DNA from: Clostridiales bacterium
Lineage (GTDB): Bacteria > Bacillota > Clostridia > Oscillospirales > Oscillospiraceae
Reading direction: 5' to 3'
Assembly (NCBI GenBank): GCA_009774055.1
Contig: VSNB01000187.1
Coordinates: 1 to 6,248, forward strand
Length of the DNA stretch: 6,248 nt
Shown: one piece after another, positions 1 to 2,776 of the stretch
Position numbering within the stretch: position 1 is the first letter of the stretch
Layout: every line of letters begins with the position of its first letter
Notes under the pieces: generated by a model
What the model saw: the letters and a program-made list of their open reading frames with translations, nothing else
What the model was told of the DNA's origin: nothing
Databases searched by the model: none
Program-made: the position numbers and the translations under genes

Positions 1-681
1 GTCCCGGCTGGGCAGGCGGAGGAGCCCCCTGCCCCGGCGGCGCAGGCGGAAAAGCCCCCCGTCCAGACGGAGCAGACCTCTATCCAGACAGAGCAGACCT
101 CCCTTGCCGCCGGGCCCGCCCCCTGGCGGTTCGCGGGGGAGGTCCTGGGGACCTACATCATCGCCGAGGACGGGGAGGGCGTGTGGCTCATCGACAAGCA
201 CGCGGCCCACGAGCGGGTCCATTTCGACCGCATGAAGGCCGGAGCGGAGCCCGTCATGCGCCAGCAGCTGCTGGCCCCCCTGGCGGTGGAGCTGCCCGGG
301 GAGCAGTACGGGGTCCTGCTGGAGAACCTGCCGCTGCTGGAGGAGTTCGGCTTCGAGGCGGAGGACTTCGGCAGGGGATGCCTGATGGTCCGGGGGATTC
401 CGGCGGACCTGGACGGCGGACTGGCCCGGGAGGCCCTGGAGGAGCTGGCCGGGAAGCTGCTGTCCGGCGGCGGCGCGGACCCCGCCGCCGCCCGGGACGC
501 CCTGCTGCACACGATGGCGTGCAAGGCGTCCATCAAGGGGGGGCGGGCCTCCGACCCCGGAGAGCTGCGGGTTTTGATGGACAAGGTCCAGAGCGGGGAG
601 GTGCAGTACTGCCCCCACGGGAGGCCGGTTAAGGTCCGGCTCTCGAAATATGAGATCGAGAAGATGTTCAAAAGGGCGTAG
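1..681 (+). CDS. mutL: DNA mismatch repair protein MutL, C-terminal part (5' truncated)
   Basis: The frame is open from base 1 to a TAG stop at 679-681, giving 226 residues of a longer protein. MutL couples mismatch recognition by MutS to strand incision and removal. Visible here are a Pro/Ala/Gln-rich linker (window codons 1-38) and then the C-terminal dimerisation/endonuclease domain. The metal-binding endonuclease signature appears as DKHAAHERVHFD (codons 65-76), matching the family pattern DQHAxxExxxxE except for Lys at the second position and Asp at the last. Further family motifs are ACKASIKGG (about codons 173-181) and CPHGRP near the end, which completes the zinc/metal site in nicking-type MutL proteins. 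The N-terminal GHKL ATPase domain lies outside the window. The gene ends 18 bp before the stop of a gene on the opposite strand, with no clear terminator between. Identity is secure. Confidence 0.95.
   Translation, partial: VPAGQAEEPPAPAAQAEKPPVQTEQTSIQTEQTSLAAGPAPWRFAGEVLGTYIIAEDGEGVWLIDKHAAHERVHFDRMKAGAEPVMRQQLLAPLAVELPGEQYGVLLENLPLLEEFGFEAEDFGRGCLMVRGIPADLDGGLAREALEELAGKLLSGGGADPAAARDALLHTMACKASIKGGRASDPGELRVLMDKVQSGEVQYCPHGRPVKVRLSKYEIEKMFKRA
61..102 (+). repeat. 21-bp tandem duplication in the MutL linker
   Basis: Bases 61-81 and 82-102 are nearly identical 21-bp copies that differ at three positions. They encode the heptads VQTEQTS and IQTEQTS. They lie in the low-complexity linker between the ATPase and C-terminal domains of MutL, where length variation is normally tolerated. 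The repeat keeps the reading frame. Confidence 0.8.
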
Positions 682-699
682 GGGGCCTGGCTCCGCCGG

Positions 700-945
700 T
701 CAGGGGGACGTGGCGTCCAGCATCAGGCGGACCCCGAGACGGAAGCCCTCCCGAAAATGATAGAGGCAGGCGAGGTCCTCCTTTTTGCACATACGGCGCA
801 AGTGCGCGTCCGCAAAATCCTCCCCCAGGGCTTCCGTGACCTTCTTCCAGAACGCCAGGTCCTCCTCCCGCATATCCCGGGGGAAAACCGGCCCGCCGGC
901 CTGCGGCTGATACTGCCCGTTGTAAATTTCTTCTATAATACTCAT
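700..945 (-). CDS. DUF6809-like small protein
   Basis: This 81-residue protein starts at ATG 945-943 (minus strand), preceded by a strong Shine-Dalgarno sequence (AAAGGAGGT) at a good distance. The N-terminus MSIIEEIYNGQYQP and the C-terminal FREGFRLGVRLMLDA fit my recollection of DUF6809 proteins. These are short helical proteins common in Clostridia and often found near phage-like or accessory regions. Their function is unknown. No signal peptide or membrane segment is visible, so it is probably cytosolic. The gene diverges from the XRE repressor at 1026 and has a perfect sigma-A promoter (988-1016) overlapped by a palindrome, so it is probably repressed by its neighbour. It runs tail-to-tail with mutL. 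The family call comes from memory of the sequence pattern; that the gene is real is better supported than its family. Confidence 0.75.
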   Translation of the reverse strand: MSIIEEIYNGQYQPQAGGPVFPRDMREEDLAFWKKVTEALGEDFADAHLRRMCKKEDLACLYHFREGFRLGVRLMLDATSP

Positions 946-963
946 GGTTGACCTCCTTTTGCG

Positions 964-980
964 GTTCTCCAGCAGAGAAC
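964..980. promoter_or_regulatory. Candidate XRE operator, site 1
   Basis: This is a perfect inverted repeat, GTTCTC-N5-GAGAAC, 17 bp long and centred on 972. It lies at and just downstream of the predicted start of the leftward transcript. It has the same size and right half-site as the palindrome centred on 1001, 29 bp away, which is close to three helical turns. A pair of matching sites between a repressor gene and its divergent partner suggests cooperative autorepression by the XRE protein. This is inferred from position and symmetry only. Confidence 0.6.
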
Positions 981-987
981 TGTTAGG

Positions 988-1016
988 ATTATAATCTCTG
1001 TGAGAGAACTTGTCAA
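988..1016 (-). promoter_or_regulatory. Consensus sigma-A promoter of the DUF6809-like gene
   Basis: Read on the minus strand, the -35 box TTGACA (1016-1011) and the -10 box TATAAT (993-988) are both perfect, with a 17-bp spacer. Transcription would start near 981, about 36 nt upstream of the ATG at 945. The -35 box overlaps the Shine-Dalgarno sequence (AAGGAG, 1015-1020) of the divergent xre gene. The spacer is almost exactly filled by the palindrome at 993-1009, a classical position for repression. Confidence 0.85.
993..1009. promoter_or_regulatory. Candidate XRE operator, site 2
   Basis: The segment contains TCTCT-GTG-AGAGA (995-1007). Aligned with site 1 over 17 bp, it shares TCTC in the left half and AGAGAAC in the right half. 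It lies inside the spacer of the leftward consensus promoter and just upstream of the xre start. Occupancy would therefore block the DUF6809-like gene and could also hinder xre. Confidence 0.55.
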
Positions 1017-1025
1017 GGAGCTTTT

Positions 1026-1280
1026 ATGTTTTCGAAGGAAATTTTTGGTGAGCGTTTGGCTGAAATCAGAAAAAAGAACCACGAGACGCAGGCCGGCCTT
1101 GCGTCTTTGCTGGGATGTGTAAAAAGCCACGTCAGCGAAATGGAGCACGGAAAAAAGACCACCACAGCGGAAAAGATCGCGCTGATCTGCGAGCATTATC
1201 ATGTGGCATCGGACTATCTGCTGGGCCTGTCGGACGATCCCAGTCCCCGGCGGGACGAGGGGGAAAAGCCCCGTGAATGA
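1026..1280 (+). CDS. XRE-family helix-turn-helix transcriptional regulator
   Basis: This 84-residue protein starts at ATG 1026 with Shine-Dalgarno AAGGAG five bases upstream. Residues 7-68 form a typical Cro/C1 (HTH_3) domain: FGERLAEIRKKNHETQ, then a turn and recognition helix around GCVKSHVSEMEHGKK (30-44), and ending in the common YLLGL segment (64-68). The last 16 residues are charged and disordered-looking (DDPSPRRDEGEKPRE). It has no dimerisation or peptidase domain, so it is probably a small DNA-binding repressor of the phage or toxin-antitoxin type. The likely targets are the two palindromes at 964-980 and 993-1009 between it and the divergent DUF6809-like gene. Its own promoter is not obvious: a TATAAT at 990-995 lacks a good -35. 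Codon use is more AT-rich than in mutL or miaA, consistent with acquisition. The small-peptide array begins about 100 bp downstream. Confidence 0.9.
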   Translation: MFSKEIFGERLAEIRKKNHETQAGLASLLGCVKSHVSEMEHGKKTTTAEKIALICEHYHVASDYLLGLSDDPSPRRDEGEKPRE

Positions 1281-1284
1281 AAGC

Positions 1285-1316
1285 ATGAACCGCCACCCTC
1301 ACAGGCGGCGGTTCAT
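1285..1316 (+). terminator. Terminator-like hairpin after xre
   Basis: A 10-bp perfect stem pairs 1285-1294 with 1307-1316 around a 12-nt loop. It is followed by a broken T-rich tail (ACTATTCTTT). It starts four bases after the xre stop. The stem contains AACCGCC/GGCGGTT, as do the hairpins that end the array units, so it may be a relic of a related unit or a second target of convergent transcription from the leftward promoter at 1397-1425. Confidence 0.7.
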
Positions 1317-1396
1317 ACTATTCTTTAAAGGAGATACAACTGGCTGAAGCCAACAGACAACGAGCAAGCATTCAGCCGAATCGTTATGATATTCTT

Positions 1397-1425
1397 ATTA
1401 TACAGCGGGGCGGCGTGTTTGTCAA
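1397..1425 (-). promoter_or_regulatory. Leftward consensus promoter L1
   Basis: On the minus strand TTGACA (1425-1420), 17 bp, TATAAT (1402-1397). It points out of the array towards the 3' end of xre. The RNA would start near 1390 and meet the xre terminator hairpin (1316-1285). Confidence 0.8.
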
Positions 1426-1461
1426 GCGGTTTGTCGGACAGCCAAAAATTTGCGGCACGAT

Positions 1462-1490
1462 TTGACAAAAGACGGCAGGGCGTGTATAAT
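1462..1490 (+). promoter_or_regulatory. Rightward consensus promoter R1 (unit 1)
   Basis: TTGACA (1462-1467), 17 bp, TATAAT (1485-1490), both boxes perfect. It is divergent from L1 with 36 bp between the two -35 boxes, in a segment containing AAAAATTT. Transcription would start near 1496-1497, placing the GGCCCCC hairpin at the very 5' end of the RNA. Confidence 0.85.
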
Positions 1491-1495
1491 AAAAT

Positions 1496-1569
1496 GGCCC
1501 CCTGACGGGGGCCGGGAGGGCGATGCCACAAAAACGGTCGGCGGCTCAGCCACATCCTCCGAAAGGGGG
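1496..1569 (+). promoter_or_regulatory. Structured leader of unit 1: 5' hairpin and masked Shine-Dalgarno
   Basis: First comes GGCCCCC-TGAC-GGGGGCC (1496-1502/1507-1513), at the predicted RNA 5' end, where such stems usually protect the transcript. Then CCTCC (1556-1560) faces GGGGG (1565-1569), the core of the Shine-Dalgarno sequence, across GAAA, a GNRA-type tetraloop closed by C-G. The pairing has one G-U. The same CCTCC is also a perfect complement of GGAGG at 1515-1519, so the leader can adopt two alternative pairings, one masking and one freeing the ribosome site. Confidence 0.6.
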
Positions 1570-1627
1570 TGAGGCGAATGCGGATTACATTTCATGTGAA
1601 GGACTACACCGTCACGATCATGATTAA
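1523..1627 (+). CDS. Possible overlapping leader ORF, unit 1 (34 codons)
   Basis: ATG 1523 to TAA 1625-1627. The ORF begins MPQKRS, passes through the Shine-Dalgarno region of the 26-codon ORF (giving PPKGGEA) and overlaps that ORF in another frame. Its own GGAGG (1515-1519) is only three bases from the ATG, too close for efficient initiation. Its translation could open the masking hairpin, as mok does for hok. It may equally be a chance frame. Confidence 0.25.
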   Translation: MPQKRSAAQPHPPKGGEANADYISCEGLHRHDHD

Positions 1628-1658
1628 GAAACGCAGAAACCGCCACTCTGCCAAGTGA
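1578..1658 (+). CDS. Small peptide ORF, unit 1 (26 aa)
   Basis: ATG 1578, TGA 1656-1658. The Shine-Dalgarno run GGGGGTGAGG lies seven to eight bases upstream, well placed and strong. The peptide starts MRITFHVKDYT, has an alternating beta-type hydrophobic middle (YTVTIMI, residues 10-16) and a basic tail (KKRRNRH, 17-23) ending SAK. It has six Lys/Arg among residues 17-26 and no signal peptide. It is shorter than typical type I toxins, and the hydrophobic part is too short for a standard transmembrane helix. I do not recognise a characterised family. Conservation in three copies, a dedicated promoter, a masked ribosome site and an opposing promoter argue that it is expressed and controlled. 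A toxin, a membrane-active peptide and a merely regulatory translation unit all remain possible. Confidence 0.6.
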   Translation: MRITFHVKDYTVTIMIKKRRNRHSAK

Positions 1659-1728
1659 CGGTTTCTATCTTGTAGAGTAGAAATTAAGTCAACGCAGGGT
1701 TGAACCGCTGACGGGTATCCGCCCTTTC
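1625..1728 (-). ncRNA. Predicted antisense RNA of unit 1
   Basis: Inferred from promoter L2 (1735-1763). An RNA starting near 1728 and ending after the bidirectional hairpin at 1666-1635 would be about 100 nt long. It would be complementary to the last codons, stop and terminator of the unit 1 peptide mRNA. The 3' end is a guess. TCAAC-GCAGG-GTTGA (1689-1703) can form a small stem in its 5' half. Confidence 0.4.
1635..1666 (+). terminator. Terminator hairpin of unit 1 containing the ORF stop
   Basis: A 12-bp stem pairs 1635-1646 with 1655-1666, with one C-A mismatch and an 8-nt loop. The tail ATCTTGT is only partly T-rich. The ORF stop TGA (1656-1658) is in the descending arm. Upstream A-rich bases (ATTAAGAAACG) supply a T-rich tail when read leftwards, so it may act in both directions. 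Confidence 0.6.
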
Positions 1729-1734
1729 GTTATT

Positions 1735-1763
1735 ATTATATGGCAGGGCGGCGTGTTTGTCAA
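1735..1763 (-). promoter_or_regulatory. Leftward consensus promoter L2
   Basis: On the minus strand TTGACA (1763-1758), 17 bp, TATAAT (1740-1735). It faces the 3' end of unit 1, about 70 bp beyond the unit 1 terminator. Confidence 0.85.
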
Positions 1764-1799
1764 GCGGTTTGTCGGACAGCCAAAAATTTGCGGCACGAT

Positions 1800-1828
1800 T
1801 TGACAAAAGACGGCAGGGCATGTATAAT
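1800..1828 (+). promoter_or_regulatory. Rightward consensus promoter R2 (unit 2)
   Basis: TTGACA (1800-1805), 17 bp, TATAAT (1823-1828). The spacer differs from R1 by one base (GCATG in place of GCGTG). Confidence 0.85.
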
Positions 1829-1833
1829 AAAAT

Positions 1834-1907
1834 GGCCCCCTGACGGGGGCCGGGAGGGCGATGCCACAAAAACGGTCGGCGGTTCAGCCACATCCTCCGA
1901 AAGGGGG
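1834..1907 (+). promoter_or_regulatory. Structured leader of unit 2
   Basis: The 5' hairpin is 1834-1840/1845-1851. The masking pair is CCTCC (1894-1898) with GGGGG (1903-1907) across GAAA. The alternative partner GGAGG is at 1853-1857. A C-to-T change in the sequence just upstream (GGTTCA for GGCTCA) leaves these pairings intact. Confidence 0.6.
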
Positions 1908-1965
1908 TGAGGCGAATGCGGATTACATTTCATGTGAGGGACTACACCGTCACGATCATGATTAA
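1861..1965 (+). CDS. Possible overlapping leader ORF, unit 2 (34 codons)
   Basis: Same arrangement as in unit 1, with one Ala-to-Val change. The GAA/GAG difference from unit 1 is silent in this frame. Initiation would be weak because GGAGG is only three bases from the ATG. Confidence 0.25.
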   Translation: MPQKRSAVQPHPPKGGEANADYISCEGLHRHDHD

Positions 1966-1996
1966 GAAACGCAGAAACCGCCACCCCGGCAGGTGA
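1916..1996 (+). CDS. Small peptide ORF, unit 2 (26 aa)
   Basis: ATG 1916, TGA 1994-1996, with the same Shine-Dalgarno and spacing as unit 1. It differs from the unit 1 peptide by Lys8 to Arg and by the ending HPGR instead of HSAK. The changes keep length and charge. The four base changes near the end fall in the loop and the loop-proximal stop region of the terminator and do not break its stem. Confidence 0.6.
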   Translation: MRITFHVRDYTVTIMIKKRRNRHPGR

Positions 1997-2061
1997 CGGT
2001 TTCTAGTTGATAGAAACTAAACTAAAACGGGGCTGAACCGCTGACGGGCACTCGCCCTTTC
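1963..2061 (-). ncRNA. Predicted antisense RNA of unit 2
   Basis: Expected from promoter L3, starting near 2061 and running left through the unit 2 hairpin. The 3' end is estimated from the T-rich complement of ATTAAGAAACG. Its 5' half differs clearly from that of unit 1. Confidence 0.4.
1973..2004 (+). terminator. Terminator hairpin of unit 2
   Basis: Stem 1973-1984/1993-2004 with the same single C-A mismatch and a loop of CCCGGCAG. The tail AGTTGATAG has little T content, so termination may be inefficient. The ORF stop (1994-1996) is in the descending arm. Confidence 0.5.
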
Positions 2062-2067
2062 GTTATT

Positions 2068-2096
2068 ATTATATGGCACGGCGGCGTGTTTGTCAA
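2068..2096 (-). promoter_or_regulatory. Leftward consensus promoter L3
   Basis: On the minus strand TTGACA (2096-2091), 17 bp, TATAAT (2073-2068), facing the 3' end of unit 2. Confidence 0.85.
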
Positions 2097-2132
2097 GCGG
2101 TTTGTCGGACAGCCAAAAATTTGCGGCACGAT

Positions 2133-2161
2133 TTGACAAAAGACGGCAGGGCGTGTATAAT
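2133..2161 (+). promoter_or_regulatory. Rightward consensus promoter R3 (unit 3)
   Basis: TTGACA (2133-2138), 17 bp, TATAAT (2156-2161). The spacer is identical to R1. Confidence 0.85.
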
Positions 2162-2166
2162 AAAAT

Positions 2167-2240
2167 GGCCCCCTGACGGGGGCCGGGAGGGCGATGCCAC
2201 AAAAACGGTCGGCGGCTCAGCCACATCCTCCGAAAGGGGG
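2167..2240 (+). promoter_or_regulatory. Structured leader of unit 3
   Basis: The 5' hairpin is 2167-2173/2178-2184. The masking pair is CCTCC (2227-2231) with GGGGG (2236-2240) across GAAA. The alternative partner GGAGG is at 2186-2190. Confidence 0.6.
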
Positions 2241-2298
2241 TGAGGCGAATGCGGATTACATTTCATGTGAGGGACTACACCGTCACGATCATGATTAA
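2194..2298 (+). CDS. Possible overlapping leader ORF, unit 3 (34 codons)
   Basis: Encodes the same peptide as the unit 1 frame, and its only difference from unit 1 is silent. Same weak initiation context. Confidence 0.25.
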   Translation: MPQKRSAAQPHPPKGGEANADYISCEGLHRHDHD

Positions 2299-2329
2299 GA
2301 AACGCAGAAACCGCCACCCCGGCAGGTGA
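2249..2329 (+). CDS. Small peptide ORF, unit 3 (26 aa)
   Basis: ATG 2249, TGA 2327-2329. The predicted peptide is identical to that of unit 2 (Arg8, ending HPGR). The Shine-Dalgarno, leader and terminator relations are the same. Two identical peptides from adjacent units point to recent duplication or gene conversion. Confidence 0.6.
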   Translation: MRITFHVRDYTVTIMIKKRRNRHPGR

Positions 2330-2391
2330 CGGTTTCTATTTTTGAAACCTAGCGAAACGGGGCTGAACCGCTGACGGGTATCCGCCCTTTC
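2296..2391 (-). ncRNA. Predicted antisense RNA of unit 3
   Basis: Expected from promoter L4, starting near 2391 and running left through the unit 3 hairpin. Boundaries are estimates. Confidence 0.4.
2306..2337 (+). terminator. Terminator hairpin of unit 3
   Basis: Stem 2306-2317/2326-2337 followed by ATTTTTG, the best T-tract of the three intact units and a convincing intrinsic terminator. The ORF stop is in the descending arm. Confidence 0.75.
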
Positions 2392-2397
2392 GCTATT

Positions 2398-2426
2398 ATT
2401 ATATGGCATGGCGGCAGGTTTGTCAA
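2398..2426 (-). promoter_or_regulatory. Leftward consensus promoter L4
   Basis: On the minus strand TTGACA (2426-2421), 17 bp, TATAAT (2403-2398), facing the 3' end of unit 3. The gap to the rightward promoter is shortened to 20 bp by a deletion. Confidence 0.85.
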
Positions 2427-2446
2427 GCGGTGAAATGCGGTATAAT

Positions 2447-2475
2447 TTGACAAAGGACGGCAGGGCGTGTATAAT
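2447..2475 (+). promoter_or_regulatory. Rightward consensus promoter R4 (unit 4)
   Basis: TTGACA (2447-2452), 17 bp, TATAAT (2470-2475). An extra TATAAT (2441-2446) directly abuts the -35 box, but it has no well-spaced -35 of its own. This is the last visible rightward promoter before miaA, so readthrough from here may feed the miaA-hfq genes. Confidence 0.8.
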
Positions 2476-2566
2476 AAAGGACTCCCTGGCGGGAGCCGGG
2501 GGGATTGCGCCGCCGCGCTCATGCGGGAAGTACAGAAACCGCCGCCCTGGCGGGCGGCGGTTTCTG
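2476..2566 (+). pseudogene. Unit 4: decayed peptide unit with the ORF deleted
   Basis: After the promoter, a related 5' hairpin survives (CTCCC 2482-2486 with GGGAG 2491-2495). About 70 bp holding the Shine-Dalgarno sequence and most of the peptide ORF is missing. A 16-codon frame (2521-2571, starting MREVQK) spans the hairpin but has no credible ribosome site. The hairpin at the end has become perfect. The unit may now make only a structured RNA. Confidence 0.6.
2533..2566 (+). terminator. Perfect 15-bp hairpin ending unit 4
   Basis: 2533-2547 pairs perfectly with 2552-2566 around TGGC. The stem extends the AGAAACCGCC/GGCGGTTTCT stem of units 1-3. The following bases (CATAACTATG) hold no T-tract, so it may pause or attenuate transcription, or stabilise an RNA end, rather than terminate cleanly upstream of miaA. 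Confidence 0.5.
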
Positions 2567-2584
2567 CATAACTATGAAAAAGCG

Positions 2585-2624
2585 AAAAATCGGGGGGCGA
2601 AACGATGGCGAAGTCCCGCCCCTT
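2585..2624 (-). ncRNA. Predicted very short leftward RNA from L5
   Basis: An RNA starting near 2624 would at once form GGGGCG/CGCCCC (2622-2617 with 2599-2594), then meet a T5 run (2589-2585) three to four bases later and another at 2581-2577. This looks like an intrinsic terminator and predicts a transcript of about 40 nt unless polymerase reads through. Confidence 0.4.
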
Positions 2625-2630
2625 ATTGTT

Positions 2631-2659
2631 ATTATAGGGTACGGCGGTATTTTTGTCAA
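2631..2659 (-). promoter_or_regulatory. Leftward consensus promoter L5 (half-unit 5)
   Basis: On the minus strand TTGACA (2659-2654), 17 bp, TATAAT (2636-2631). The flanks still resemble other unit starts (TTATTGTTATTATA before, AAATTGCGG after), but the rightward promoter is gone. The spacer sequence has diverged while both boxes and the spacing are perfect. Confidence 0.8.
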
Positions 2660-2741
2660 GAGGCAAATTGCGGCCGCGCCCCAATCCGTGCGGTCCCCGC
2701 CGTCCTGCGTCCCGAAACAGCAGATTCCTCCAATACACCGC

Positions 2742-2760
2742 CCCCGCGGGATGCGCGGGG
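2742..2760 (+). other. Hairpin just upstream of the miaA ribosome site
   Basis: CCCCGCG (2742-2748) pairs with CGCGGGG (2754-2760) around a 5-nt loop and ends six bases before the AAGGAG of miaA. It could shield the leader or tune initiation. No T-tract follows. Confidence 0.4.
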
Positions 2761-2776
2761 AGAAGAAGGAGCCCCC

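Larger units (their letters stand above)
1385..2670. repeat. Tandem array of four small-peptide/antisense-promoter units plus a half-unit
   Basis: About 1.3 kb between xre and miaA is built of direct repeats. Taking the right-pointing -35 box as reference, units begin at 1462, 1800, 2133 and 2447, with periods of 338, 333 and 314 bp. Units 1-3 differ at only a handful of positions over the roughly 205 bp from promoter to terminator; by eye, units 2 and 3 differ at two. Unit 4 is diverged and lacks the ORF. A fifth half-unit (about 2620-2670) keeps only the leftward promoter and an AAATTGCGG remnant. Each unit reads: leftward promoter, 36-bp gap, rightward promoter, 5' hairpin, small ORF, terminator. 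No inverted terminal repeats, target duplication or transposase was seen. Recent tandem duplication followed by decay at the right end explains the pattern. Confidence 0.9.

Noticed and set aside
682..720. Terminator between mutL and the convergent DUF6809-like gene
   Set aside because: Only short imperfect complementarities (such as CCTG/CAGG and GACG/CGTC) were found, without a T-tract on either strand.
1325..2317. Repeated minus-strand frames of 69-76 codons across the array, beginning MAVSAFLNHD or MWLSRRPF
   Set aside because: They are antisense shadows of the plus-strand unit, have no Shine-Dalgarno sequence at their ATGs, cross promoters and terminators, and are alike only because the DNA is repeated.
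2521..2571. 16-codon frame starting MREVQK over the unit 4 hairpin
   Set aside because: The nearest purine run is about 16 bases upstream, too far for initiation, and the codons simply follow the perfect stem.
1385..2670. CRISPR array
   Set aside because: The repeat period is over 300 bp, the repeats contain promoters and an ORF, and there are no short repeats with uniform unique spacers.
1385..2670. Insertion sequence or miniature transposable element cluster
   Set aside because: No transposase, inverted ends or target duplications were seen. A mobile origin of the unit cannot be excluded but is not supported here.
2408..2776. N-terminal extension of the miaA frame through array unit 4
   Set aside because: The extension covers promoters and hairpins, has no ribosome site, and MiaA begins naturally at the P-loop strand after ATG 2777 with AAGGAG.
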